A stretch of 64,000 nt of DNA from positions 1-64,000 of the forward strand of contig NZ_JAEMUW010000005.1 of the NCBI RefSeq assembly GCF_016598485.1. The letters are read 5' to 3'. The DNA is from Micromonospora coerulea. Its GTDB lineage: Bacteria > Actinomycetota > Actinomycetes > Mycobacteriales > Micromonosporaceae. The notes under the pieces are model-generated. The model saw nothing but the letters and a program-made list of their open reading frames with translations, was not told the DNA's origin and ran no database searches. Positions 16,932 to 25,157 of this stretch are shown here, piece after piece (within the stretch, counting starts at the first letter, position 1; each line of letters begins with the position of its first letter). Both the position numbers and the translations under genes were made by a program.

Positions 16932-17381
16932 ATGACGAGCCCGGAACACCGCCGCCCCGGCTCCGGCCGGCGCACCCACCGCGACCGCCACGGTCGGGGG
17001 CTGCGCGGGCGGTTGGTGCCGGCCACCGTGCCGCTGGCCCGGACCAAGGCGGAGGTCTTCGACGACCTGGTGCTCGACACGGTGGAGACGTTGGAGCGCC
17101 GCTTCGCCAAGGAGCTGGCCGGCGTCGAGTTCGCGGTCGAGGACGTCCCGCCGGACCTGAACGTCTACGACTCCGACGTGCTGGAGGACGGCGAGGTGCC
17201 GCTCGCCCGCCTGCTGCCCGGCCGTCCGGGCCGGCAGGAGGTGCCGCCGCGGATCGTGCTCTACCGGCGGCCGCTGGAGTTCCGGGCGATGGACCGCGAG
17301 GACCTCGCCGACCTCGTGCACGACGTGATCATCGAACAGGTGGCGAACCTGCTCGGGGTCGACCCGGACGAGCTGGCCTGA
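16932..17381 (+). CDS. Zincin-like metallopeptidase family protein (degenerate active site)
   Basis: The 149-residue protein fits the short zincin_1 family: PLARTKAEVFDDLVLDTVETLERRF, VEDVPPD, a PPRIVLYRRPLEFRA strand, and a final helix. In typical members that helix carries HExxHH. Here the aligned segment reads DVIIEQVANLLG, so both zinc histidines are missing and proteolysis is doubtful. ATG 16932 fits a leaderless promoter seven bases upstream. Orthologous position in M. tuberculosis is Rv3259, between DUF3499 and whiB2. Function unknown. Confidence 0.8.
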   Translation: MTSPEHRRPGSGRRTHRDRHGRGLRGRLVPATVPLARTKAEVFDDLVLDTVETLERRFAKELAGVEFAVEDVPPDLNVYDSDVLEDGEVPLARLLPGRPGRQEVPPRIVLYRRPLEFRAMDREDLADLVHDVIIEQVANLLGVDPDELA

Positions 17382-17444
17382 CCCCCGCCGGTCCAGCCGT
17401 CGTCCCGAGCCGGGCGGCCCCCACCGCCCCGGCCCGGCACCGTC

Positions 17445-17705
17445 TCAGGCGGCGACCCGCCGCTTGAGCTTGCGCCGCTCCCGCTCGGAGAGCCCGCCCC
17501 AGATCCCGAACCGCTCGTCGTGGCCGAGAGCGTATTCGAGGCACTCCGTCTTCACTTCGCACCGCGAGCAGATGCGCTTCGCCTCGCGGGTCGAGCCGCC
17601 CTTCTCGGGAAAGAACGCCTCCGGGTCGGTCTGCGAGCAGAGCGCTCGCTCCTGCCACTCCGGCGCGTTTCCGAGCAGGTCGGCCACCTCGAGCTGGCCG
17701 TCCAT
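17445..17705 (-). CDS. whiB2: WhiB-family iron-sulfur regulator (WhiB2/WhmD)
   Basis: The 86-residue protein has the four [4Fe-4S] ligands Cys23, Cys46, Cys49 and Cys55, the G(I)WGG turn at 67-71 and the basic C-terminal RERRKLKRR tail that contacts DNA. WhiB2/WhmD/Streptomyces WhiB acts with sigma factor and WhiA in septation and cell division. A strong AAGGAGG lies before the ATG. The neighbourhood (DUF3499, zincin, whiB2, then F420 genes) matches the mycobacterial whiB2 locus, which supports the paralogue assignment. Confidence 0.93.
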   Translation of the reverse strand: MDGQLEVADLLGNAPEWQERALCSQTDPEAFFPEKGGSTREAKRICSRCEVKTECLEYALGHDERFGIWGGLSERERRKLKRRVAA

Positions 17706-18197
17706 CAGATGCCTCCTTGTCGCGCACCGGCGTCATCGCCGCTGCAACCCCCCACGCGAAAGGCGTGCTTGTCCGTCCGGTCACAATTTGTTGCGTTCGG
17801 CGCGAACAACCCCATTCAAATTACACGCGTGTAATGCGTGCGCCGTCAAGCCGAACTTGATAATGGAGTCGCCCTCCCGACACGTTCCGGACGACCGACC
17901 GCGCCGCCCGAGCCTCGCAACCTGCCCTATCGATTCAGACCCCGGACGAGTAACGCCCTCTCCGGCGAGTTGCCCCGCTTTTCTGCCGTGGCGCGCCCGA
18001 CGACGGCCCGGCCGGCGGCCCCCGGCGGAGGCTCCGGCGGGCCGTACCCGGGCGGCCGGCGGGGCAGCGTCCAAGATCAGCATTGTGTGGGGAAAAGGTT
18101 AACCCGAGTCCGTCCGAACTGCCCGTCGAGCCGAAAACGCCGACAGCGCCCCGTCCAGGTGATGGGACGGGGCGCGCCGGCCGGGCAGGTCGCGGGA
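17706..18197. other. Intergenic region upstream of whiB2
   Basis: This 492-bp stretch holds the whiB2 SD, an inverted repeat GTTCG-GCG-CGAAC at 17795-17807 and a 16-bp palindrome at 17820-17835. The AT content around 17785-17870 is higher than the surroundings, as expected of a promoter zone. From about 17870 to 18197 I see no convincing gene or RNA. Confidence 0.6.
17820..17835. promoter_or_regulatory. 16-bp perfect palindrome upstream of whiB2
   Basis: ATTACACGCGTGTAAT is a perfect palindrome about 115 bp upstream of the whiB2 start. It is probably an operator for a dimeric regulator. The outer TTAC..GTAA halves resemble BldD half-sites but the centre does not match the BldD consensus as I know it. 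Confidence 0.5.
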
Positions 18198-18536
18198 TCA
18201 GCCCGCACCCGGTGCGGCGCTGTTCGGCCAGACGAATTCGGCGATCGCGCCGCCCGTGACGGAGATCGCCCCGGCCGGCGTCCGATCGTCCCACCAGACG
18301 GTATAGCGGCCGGCCGCCAGGTCCGGATAGACGGCACTGTGGAACACCCCGTCGCGGACGGGCCGCTCCCGCACCGCCGAGTGCGTCCGCCGCTGTTCGT
18401 CGTCCCGGCTGATCTCGATCTCCCGCCCGTGCCACTCACGTCCGGTGTGGATGATCAGCGCGCCGGTCTCCCCGCCGAGGTTCAGCACGACGGTGCCACT
18501 GCCCGTCGGGCCATGGCGGTGGTGATGCTCGGGCAC
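18198..18536 (-). CDS. Hypothetical protein, last gene of DUF4331 cassette
   Basis: This 112-residue protein is not recognised. It starts HHHRHGP, then has beta-rich segments (TVVLNLGGETGALIIHT, GREIEISRDDE, GVFHSAVYPDLAAGRYTVWWDD, GAISVTGGAIAEFVWP) suggesting a small beta-sandwich, with no signal peptide. The GTG start has GAGGAG about six bases upstream, and that SD overlaps the DUF4331 stop region, so the pair is translationally coupled with a 10-bp gap. A structural or binding role is possible, but nothing identifies it. Confidence 0.75.
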   Translation of the reverse strand: MPEHHHRHGPTGSGTVVLNLGGETGALIIHTGREWHGREIEISRDDEQRRTHSAVRERPVRDGVFHSAVYPDLAAGRYTVWWDDRTPAGAISVTGGAIAEFVWPNSAAPGAG

Positions 18537-18546
18537 GACGCGCTCC

Positions 18547-19944
18547 TCAGGCTCCGGCCACCGGCGGGTTGTTGAACCCGTCGTACGGGGTGCCGAGGAA
18601 CGGGAAGTCGTTGAGGAACGGGGCCGTCACGTCGGCGGCGCTCAGGCCCGGGGTGACCGCCGCCGCCGCCGCGTCCGGCCGGAACGCCTTGTCCACCAGC
18701 GGCACGGTGACCCCGGCGATCGCCCGCAGCGCGATGCTCACCACGTCGTCGCCGACGCGCCGGCCGTTCGGGAACCCGGCCAGGTCGCCGCCGAGCACGC
18801 CGAACCGGTCGGGCTTGCGGATCGGCCTGATCGCCGTGTTCAGCCGCAGCATGTCGGCCTGGACGTCGCCCGTGGCGTTGGTGAAGCCGTCGATCAGGCC
18901 GGCCGGGATGCCGGTCAACAGGATCGCCACCAGGTCCGCCCGCGGCTTCTTCGACTTGTTCAGCGCGTCCAGGCTGGGAAACACACCCGGATACAGCGCC
19001 GGTAGCAGCGCGGCCAGCTCCGGCTGCTCGACGAACCGGGCGAACCGCTTGTCCTCCGAGGGCGGCAGCGTGTTCCACAGGTCCTTCTTGGACATCGGCA
19101 CGATGACCTCGTTGAACAGGGGGTTGCCCAGCCGGGAGACCTGGGTGAAGGGGCCGGCGGCGGTGTCCGCGGCGACCCGGTCGCCGAGCACCCGTACCTG
19201 CTGCCGGGAGGCCGACGTCCACACCCCGATGGTCGCGGCCCGGTCGGCGGCGCCGTACCGGGCGGCCTTGCGGCGGACCCGGTTCAGCGGCACCTGGACG
19301 GCGATGCTGTGCACGTTCATCCGGTCCAGCGCGTTGACCGGCTCGCCCTCGGCCTTGAAGATCTTCTTCCCGGCCACATGGAGCTGCTGGAACGGCCGCA
19401 GCGTACCGAGGTCGAAGATCCCGCCGAGGTCGACGAAGAAGCCGTCCGCCCGCTGCCCGGCGAAGACCCTTTCCCCGGTGGAGAGGCGGAAGGTGGCCTG
19501 CCGCACCAGGTCGCGGTATTTGGGCGTGGAGAGCGGGCCGACGTTGCACGGCGGGCAGGGCAGCTTGTGCGCCAGCACGTGCTCCTTGCCGTCCGCCACC
19601 CGGGTCAGTCGGTAGAACTGCCGGCGGTTCCAGTTCTTGCTGTCCAGCGACTCGATCGGCCCGGTGTTGTAAAGAAAACTGTTCGGATTCGTGATCTCGG
19701 TACGGAATTCGAACCGGTACGTCACATCCGGATAGCCGTCGCCATCGTTGTCGATGTGAATCTCGTACCGCACGTCGTCACCGAACTCGAAGAAGTTCGG
19801 GCCGCCGGAGGGGAGTTGCAGCGGCACGTAGTTGGCGATCAACGTGACCGTGTCCGGATGATCGGGGCTGACGAACGCGTACAGGTCGGCGCTGTCGGCG
19901 ACCGGATCCTTGGCTATCTCCGGGGCTTCGCGGTGGGAGGACAT
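18547..19944 (-). CDS. DUF4331 family protein
   Basis: The 465-residue protein begins MSSHREAPEIAKDPVADS, the conserved DUF4331 N-terminus, followed by DLYAFVSPDHPDTVTLIANYVPLQLPSGGPNF-like beta strands, YEIHIDNDGDG (a calcium-loop-like acidic run) and a C-terminal FPFLGTPYDGFN. I prefer ATG 19944; an in-frame start at 19992 adds 16 non-conserved residues. No signal peptide is visible. The family is widespread and uncharacterised. It is flanked by a small Tat-signal gene and a 112-residue gene in one apparent operon. Confidence 0.85.
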   Translation of the reverse strand: MSSHREAPEIAKDPVADSADLYAFVSPDHPDTVTLIANYVPLQLPSGGPNFFEFGDDVRYEIHIDNDGDGYPDVTYRFEFRTEITNPNSFLYNTGPIESLDSKNWNRRQFYRLTRVADGKEHVLAHKLPCPPCNVGPLSTPKYRDLVRQATFRLSTGERVFAGQRADGFFVDLGGIFDLGTLRPFQQLHVAGKKIFKAEGEPVNALDRMNVHSIAVQVPLNRVRRKAARYGAADRAATIGVWTSASRQQVRVLGDRVAADTAAGPFTQVSRLGNPLFNEVIVPMSKKDLWNTLPPSEDKRFARFVEQPELAALLPALYPGVFPSLDALNKSKKPRADLVAILLTGIPAGLIDGFTNATGDVQADMLRLNTAIRPIRKPDRFGVLGGDLAGFPNGRRVGDDVVSIALRAIAGVTVPLVDKAFRPDAAAAAVTPGLSAADVTAPFLNDFPFLGTPYDGFNNPPVAGA

Positions 19945-20047
19945 GGCGGACCACACCTTTGCGTCTGGGAAGCGGAAGTCGAGCGGGATCACCGGCGCCG
20001 GGAGCCCGCGCCGGGAGAGGTCGCGCCGCCGGGCGGCGCCGGGCGGG

Positions 20048-20323
20048 TCAGCGTCGGGCGGCGCGCCGCAACCGGTCGGCCAGCGCGCGGTCGCGTACCT
20101 CGATCCGCGTCGTGCCGACGAAGACGTCCATGGTCCCGGCGGCCGCGTCGCGCAGGTGCACCACGATCGGGTCGTCCCGGCGGCCCGCCGAGGGAGTGTT
20201 CTGTGCGGCCGACAGGCCCGGCACGGTGAGGGCGGCGGCGCCGAGGGTGGCGCTCGCCGCGGCGGTCAACGTCTGCCGGCGGGTCAGTCGCGGCCAGGGC
20301 CGCTTCCGCTGCTCAGTGGTCAT
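20048..20323 (-). CDS. Small Tat-exported hypothetical protein
   Basis: The 91-residue protein has a twin-arginine signal (LTRRQTLTAAASATLGAAAL) and an Ala-x-Ala-like cleavage region near LSAAQ, leaving a mature part of about 45 residues (PIVVHLRDAAAGTMDVFVG...) rich in charged residues. AAAGG precedes ATG 20323. It is the first of three leftward genes with DUF4331 and the 112-residue protein, 103 bp from DUF4331. Function unknown; export of a folded partner is possible. Confidence 0.72.
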   Translation of the reverse strand: MTTEQRKRPWPRLTRRQTLTAAASATLGAAALTVPGLSAAQNTPSAGRRDDPIVVHLRDAAAGTMDVFVGTTRIEVRDRALADRLRRAARR

Positions 20324-20493
20324 GGGCAACCTTTCCGGGCCGGCGCGTCAGCGCCCGCGGTGGTCGGGAGCCCCGGACGTTCCGCCGTGGCGGGGGCCGC
20401 CGGGCGCCCCCGGTGGGGGCTGCCGGCGGCGGTCCTCGCCGCAACCGCCGCCGGCATCCACTGGTACGGCAGGCGGCGGGGAAAGGTTCGACG

Positions 20494-23019
20494 CTAGGCG
20501 CGGGCGTGACCGTACGCGGTCGTCCGCTTGCGCGCCGGTCGCCCAGCCGCCGCCGCGATCGCCCGCAACTGCTCCTCGGTACGCGCGGAGCCGTTGCCCG
20601 AGCCGGCCATCCGGGAGATGGTCTCCTCCATCAGCGTGCCGCCCAGGTCGTTGCAGCCGCCGTTCAGCATCGCCACGGTGCCCTCGTCGCCCAGCTTGAC
20701 CCACGAGCACTGGATGTTGTCGATCCGGCCGTGCAGCAGCAGCCGGGCCATCGCGTGCACCGCCCGGTTCTCCCGCCACGTCGGCCCCGGCCGCGCGATG
20801 CCGGCCAGATAGATCGGCGCGTTGGTGTGCACGAACGGCAGCGCCACGAACTCGGTGAACCCGCCGGTGCGGTCCTGCACCCCGGCCAGCACCCGGAAGT
20901 GGGCGAGCCACTGGCCGGGATGGTCGACGTGGCCGTACATCATCGTAGAGCTGGACCGGATGCCCAGCTCGTGGGCCGTGCTGACCACGTCGACCCAGGC
21001 GGCGGCCGGCAGTTTGCCCTTGGTGAGCACCCAGCGCACCTCGTCGTCGAGGATCTCGGCGGCGGTGCCCGGGATGGTGTCCAGGCCCGCGTCGCGAAGC
21101 TGGACCAGCCACTCCTTCACCGGCACGCCGGCCTTCGCCGCGGCGGTGACGATCTCCATCGGGGAGAAGGCGTGCACGTGCATCCCCGGCACCCGTGTCT
21201 TGATCGCCCGGACCAGGTCGGCGTAGCCGGTGACCGGCAGCTTCGGGTCGATCCCGCCCTGGAGGCAGACCTCGCTGGCACCGGCGGCCCACGCCTCCTC
21301 GGCCCGGTCGGCGACCTGCTCCAGGGACAGCCGGAACGCGTCCGCGTCGGTCTCCCGTTGGGCGAAGGCGCAGAACCGGCAGCCGACGTAGCAGACGTTG
21401 CTGAAGTTGATGTTGCGGTTGACCACGTAGGTCACGTCCTCGCCGACCACGTCCCGCCGCACCTCGTCGGCGCGCCGGCAGAGCTCGTCCAGCGCGGCGC
21501 CGTCGGCGGCGAAGAGCGCCAGCGCCGCATCGGCGTGCCGGGGTTCGAGCAGCGCCGCCGGGTCGTCGGCCGCCAGCCGCAGGCCGGTACGCAGGTCGTG
21601 GTCCCCCGTGGTCACCCCGGCGGCGCCCGCCAGGCTGGCGTCGGCCTTGCCGGCCACCTCGGACCAGTCGCCGTAGACGCTGTCGAAGTCGCCACGCCGG
21701 TCGTCCGTGCGCCCGGTGGTGTCGATGGTGGCGTGCAGGTCGGTCCGGCCACCGCCGAAGACCTCCTCCGGCTCCTGCCACGGCCGGCCCACCGGGCGGG
21801 CCGCCTCGACCGCGAGACCCGTCGCCGGATCGGCGAGGGCGGTCACGTGCGGCAGCAGGCGCGGATCCAGCCAGGGGTCGCCGGCCCGGACGTACTCCGG
21901 GTAGATGGTCAGCCGCTCGCGCAGGGTGAAGCCCGCCTGGGCGGTGTGCCGGGCCAGCTCGTCGAGCTGCGGCCAGGGGCGCTCCGGGTTGACGTGGTCC
22001 GGGGTCACCGGCGACACCCCGCCCCAGTCGTCGATACCGGCGCGCAGGAGCAGGTCGTACTCGCCCTCGATCAGGTTCGGCGGCGCCTGGATCCGGGCCC
22101 GCGGCCCGAGCAGCACCCGGGCCACCGCCACCGTGGCGGCCAGGTCGTGCAGCTCGGCGTCGGGCATGCCGCGCATCGCGGTCTCCGGCTTGGCGCGGAA
22201 GTTCTGCACGATCACCTCCTGGAGGTGGCCGTACTCCCGCTGCGCGCGGCGGATCGCGAAGAGCGCGTCGACCCGCTCGGCCAGGGTCTCCCCGATGCCG
22301 ATCAGGATGCCGGTGGTGAACGGCACCCCGACCCGGCCGGCGTCGTCGAGCACCCGCAGCCGGACCGCCGGCTCCTTGTCCGGCGAGCCGAAGTGCGGGC
22401 CGCCCGGCTCCGACCAGAGCCGGGTGGCCGTGGTCTCCAGCATCATCCCCATGCTCGGCGCGACCGGCTTGAGCCGCTGCAGCTCCGACCAGGAGAGCAC
22501 GCCCGGGTTCAGGTGGGGTAGCAGGCCGGTCTCCTCCAGCACCGCCACCGCGCAGGCGCGCAGGTAGTCCAGGGTGGAGTCGTAGCCGCGCTCGTCCAGC
22601 CACTGCCGGGCCGCCGGCCACCGCTCCTCCGGGCGGTCGCCGAGGGTGAAGAGGGCCTCCTTGCAGCCCTGCGCCGCGCCCTCGCGGGCGATCGCCAGCA
22701 CCTCGTCCCGATCGAGGAACGCGGCCGGCAGCCGGTGCGGCACGGTGGCGAACGTGCAGTAGTGGCAGCGGTCCCGGCAGAGCCGGGTCAGCGGGATGAA
22801 GACCTTCTTGGAGAAGGTGACCACACCGGAGCGGCCGGCCTCGCGCAGCCCGGCGTCGCGGATGTCACCGGCGATCCGGAGCAGCTCGTCCAGCTCGGTG
22901 CCCCGGGCGGTCAGCAGCGCGCTCGCCTCGGCCAGGTCCAGCGCCCGCCCCGTGGTGGCCCGGCGCAGCGCCCGCCGCATGCTGGCCGCGGTCGGGGTTG
23001 GCTCGGTGCGATCAACCAT
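20494..23019 (-). CDS. fbiC: FO synthase, coenzyme F420 biosynthesis (FbiC)
   Basis: The 841-residue fusion contains two radical SAM domains. The CofG-like half has CRDRCHYC (Cys81, 85, 88) and the CofH-like half has CYVGCRFC (Cys543, 547, 550). Together they condense tyrosine with a ribityl diaminouracil to form the F420 chromophore precursor FO. Length matches actinobacterial FbiC, which fuses proteins that are separate in archaea. TAGGCT at 23031-23026 lies six bases before the ATG with no SD, so it is probably leaderless. fbiA and fbiB are close by on the opposite strand. Confidence 0.96.
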   Translation of the reverse strand: MVDRTEPTPTAASMRRALRRATTGRALDLAEASALLTARGTELDELLRIAGDIRDAGLREAGRSGVVTFSKKVFIPLTRLCRDRCHYCTFATVPHRLPAAFLDRDEVLAIAREGAAQGCKEALFTLGDRPEERWPAARQWLDERGYDSTLDYLRACAVAVLEETGLLPHLNPGVLSWSELQRLKPVAPSMGMMLETTATRLWSEPGGPHFGSPDKEPAVRLRVLDDAGRVGVPFTTGILIGIGETLAERVDALFAIRRAQREYGHLQEVIVQNFRAKPETAMRGMPDAELHDLAATVAVARVLLGPRARIQAPPNLIEGEYDLLLRAGIDDWGGVSPVTPDHVNPERPWPQLDELARHTAQAGFTLRERLTIYPEYVRAGDPWLDPRLLPHVTALADPATGLAVEAARPVGRPWQEPEEVFGGGRTDLHATIDTTGRTDDRRGDFDSVYGDWSEVAGKADASLAGAAGVTTGDHDLRTGLRLAADDPAALLEPRHADAALALFAADGAALDELCRRADEVRRDVVGEDVTYVVNRNINFSNVCYVGCRFCAFAQRETDADAFRLSLEQVADRAEEAWAAGASEVCLQGGIDPKLPVTGYADLVRAIKTRVPGMHVHAFSPMEIVTAAAKAGVPVKEWLVQLRDAGLDTIPGTAAEILDDEVRWVLTKGKLPAAAWVDVVSTAHELGIRSSSTMMYGHVDHPGQWLAHFRVLAGVQDRTGGFTEFVALPFVHTNAPIYLAGIARPGPTWRENRAVHAMARLLLHGRIDNIQCSWVKLGDEGTVAMLNGGCNDLGGTLMEETISRMAGSGNGSARTEEQLRAIAAAAGRPARKRTTAYGHARA

Positions 23020-23025
23020 CCGCCC

Positions 23026-23031
23026 AGCCTA
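23026..23031 (-). promoter_or_regulatory. fbiC leaderless -10 element
   Basis: TAGGCT on the minus strand ends six bases before the fbiC ATG, placing the transcript start at the initiation codon. No SD is visible. Confidence 0.5.
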
Positions 23032-23133
23032 TGCGCTGACCCCGACCGCCCCGACCGCACGCCCGGAACCGGCGGCGGCGCTCGCCCCGGGTGGCCGCAC
23101 CGTCACCGACCCGGCGGCCCACTACCCCGCAAC

Positions 23134-23173
23134 GGAAAGAGTGGCCGTCCGACGTGCGGAGGCCACTCTGTCC
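23134..23173 (-). terminator. Long hairpin downstream of membrane-protein gene
   Basis: GGAAAGAGTGGCC (23134-23146) pairs with GGCCACTCTGTCC (23161-23173) with one mismatch; the 14-nt loop contains a further TCCG/CGGA pairing. It lies between the end of the leftward membrane-protein gene and fbiC and probably separates their transcription. Confidence 0.6.
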
Positions 23174-23216
23174 GGGCGTGCGGTGGGCGGCGGCCGGCGC
23201 GCGGCCGGTCACCGGG

Positions 23217-24110
23217 TCAGCGCTGCTGGTTCGGATCGTCCCGGTGGAAGCGCCGGGTGTGGTCGCCGTCCTGCGGGCCCGGCTGGCCGAACTCCGCCGG
23301 CTGCCGCGGGATCGCCTGCGTCGGGTCGGCCGACGGGGGCTGCCCGAACGGCGGCGGCGAGTACGGAGCGCCGGCCGGCGGTGCCGACTGTGGGGCACCG
23401 CCGTACGGCGGTGCGGTGTGGAACGGCGGCGCCGGCGGGTTCGGCTGGCCGTACGAGGCGGGCGGCGGGTAGCCGCCGGGCTGGTTCGGCCCCGGGTAGC
23501 CGGCCGCGGGGTAACCGCCCTGGCCACCGGCCGGGTAGCCACCGGGCTGACCCGGGTACCCGCCCGGCTGCTGCGGCCAACCGGGCTGCGGCTGGCCATA
23601 GACGCCGGGCTGCGGCTTCGGCTTCGGCGTGTAGTACAGCGCGCGCCAGACGGTGAAGACGACGTACCCGGCGACGGCGAAGATCGCCAGGAACGCGGCC
23701 CGGGTCAGCAGGCCGAGCAGGGCGTCGAGCACCTCGGCCTCGGCGAGCCGGCCGACGAGCCAGATCAGGAAGGTCAGCGCGCCGAACAGCGCGCCGACCG
23801 CGTACTCCGCCAGGGCGACCTGGGTGATCAGCTTGGCCTTCGGCAGTACCGGCCGGACGTGGGTGGCCAGCAGCACGGCCAGCACCGGCAGCACGATCGA
23901 CTCGACGCCGACGAAGGTGAAGAAGGTGTTCCCCGCCCGCAGGTCGAAGGTGCTGTAGCCGGCGGCGGGCACGAGCAGCCGGAAGAGGCCGACGAGGAGC
24001 AGCACGGCGTTCGCGCCGAGCAGGACGAGCGCGGCCAGTTCGCGCAGTGGCTTGGTCAGCTGGCTGGCCTGCGTCGCGTCGGTGGACGCGGGCTCGGCGG
24101 GGCTGGTCAC
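23217..24110 (-). CDS. Membrane protein with Pro/Gly/Tyr/Gln-rich tail
   Basis: The 297-residue protein has a short N-terminus, about four hydrophobic segments between residues 20 and 165 (LVLLGANAVLLLVGLFRLL, TFVGVESIVLPVLAVLL, GALFGALTFLIWLVG, LAIFAVAGYVVFTVW), then a disordered tail of about 130 residues built from PGGYP/GYPG and PPP-type repeats. The GTG at 24110 is chosen because GGGGGAG lies just upstream. It sits between fbiC and fbiA but nothing ties it to F420 synthesis. Tails like this occur in actinobacterial envelope and septal proteins; the role is unknown. Confidence 0.8.
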   Translation of the reverse strand: MTSPAEPASTDATQASQLTKPLRELAALVLLGANAVLLLVGLFRLLVPAAGYSTFDLRAGNTFFTFVGVESIVLPVLAVLLATHVRPVLPKAKLITQVALAEYAVGALFGALTFLIWLVGRLAEAEVLDALLGLLTRAAFLAIFAVAGYVVFTVWRALYYTPKPKPQPGVYGQPQPGWPQQPGGYPGQPGGYPAGGQGGYPAAGYPGPNQPGGYPPPASYGQPNPPAPPFHTAPPYGGAPQSAPPAGAPYSPPPFGQPPSADPTQAIPRQPAEFGQPGPQDGDHTRRFHRDDPNQQR

Positions 24111-24209
24111 GAGCTCCCCCTGGGGACGAAAACGGACAGTTGCCGACGTGAGCCTAGTCTCCCCGGCCACCGGCCGACCGACGGCGGCGCGTGCGGAAGG
24201 ATGGACACC

Positions 24210-25157
24210 ATGCGCATCGTGGTTCTGACCGGCGGAATCGGCGGCGCCCGGTTCCTGCTCGGCGTCCGGGCGTACGCCCGGGAGGTGGGTGCCGAGGTGA
24301 CCGCCGTGGTCAACGTCGGCGACGATCTGCTGCTGCACGGGTTGAAGGTCTGCCCCGACCTGGACAGCGTGATGTACACGCTGGGCGGGGGCGCCGACCC
24401 GGAGCGGGGCTGGGGCCGGGTGGGCGAGACCTGGACGGTCAAGTCGGAGCTGGCCGCGTACGGCGCCGAGCCGACCTGGTTCGGCCTGGGCGACAAGGAC
24501 ATCGCCACGCACCTGGTGCGCACGACGATGCTCAACGCCGGCTACCCGCTGTCGGCGGTGACGCAGGCGCTGGCCACCCGGTGGGAGCCGGGCCTGACCA
24601 TGCTGCCGGCCACCGACGACCGCCTGGAGACCCACGTGGTGGTGGACGGCGACCAGGGGCAGCGGGCGATCCACTTCCAGGAGTGGTGGGTGCGGTACCG
24701 GGCGGACATCCCGACGCACCGGTTCGTCTTCGTCGGCGCGGAGACCGCGAAGCCGGCGCCGGGCGTGCTGGAGGCGATCGGCTCCGCCGACGTGGTGCTG
24801 CTCGCGCCGAGCAACCCGGTGGTGAGCATCGCGCCGATCCTGGCCGTACCGGGGCTGCGCGAGGCGGTCGCCGACGGCCCGGCGCCGGTGGTGGGCGTGT
24901 CGCCGGTCATCGGCGGCGCGCCGGTGCGCGGCATGGCCGACCGCTGCCTGGCGGTGCTCGGCGTGGAGTGCAGCGCGGCCGGGGTGGGCGGGCTCTACGG
25001 CGCGCGGCCGGCGGGCGGGCTGCTCGACGGCTGGCTGGTTGCGCCGGAGGACGAGGGCACGCTGGTGCCGGAGGTGACCGTCCGGGCGACGCCGCTGCGG
25101 ATGACCGACGAGGCGGCGACCGTGGCGATGGTCCGCGCCGCATTGGAGCTGGTGTGA
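24210..25157 (+). CDS. fbiA: 2-phospho-L-lactate transferase / FbiA
   Basis: The 315-residue enzyme joins FO to a phosphoenolpyruvyl- or lactyl-guanosine diphosphate to give dehydro-F420-0 or F420-0. The CofD/FbiA fold shows VVLTGGIGGARFLLG, VNVGDDLLLHGLKVCPDLDSVMY and LLAPSNPVVSIAPIL. GGAAGG at 24195-24200 favours ATG 24210 over ATG 24201. It overlaps the ligase gene by 4 bp (GTGA). Known family chemistry in actinobacteria uses phosphoenolpyruvate. Confidence 0.96.
   Translation: MRIVVLTGGIGGARFLLGVRAYAREVGAEVTAVVNVGDDLLLHGLKVCPDLDSVMYTLGGGADPERGWGRVGETWTVKSELAAYGAEPTWFGLGDKDIATHLVRTTMLNAGYPLSAVTQALATRWEPGLTMLPATDDRLETHVVVDGDQGQRAIHFQEWWVRYRADIPTHRFVFVGAETAKPAPGVLEAIGSADVVLLAPSNPVVSIAPILAVPGLREAVADGPAPVVGVSPVIGGAPVRGMADRCLAVLGVECSAAGVGGLYGARPAGGLLDGWLVAPEDEGTLVPEVTVRATPLRMTDEAATVAMVRAALELV

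Noticed and set aside
17820..17835. Canonical BldD operator
   Set aside because: The half-sites resemble BldD, but the even-length centre CGCG does not fit the odd-length consensus, so I report only a palindrome.
20413..22521. Long plus-strand frame opposite fbiC (702 codons)
   Set aside because: The opposite strand encodes an unmistakable FbiC with both radical SAM motifs; this frame has no recognisable motif.
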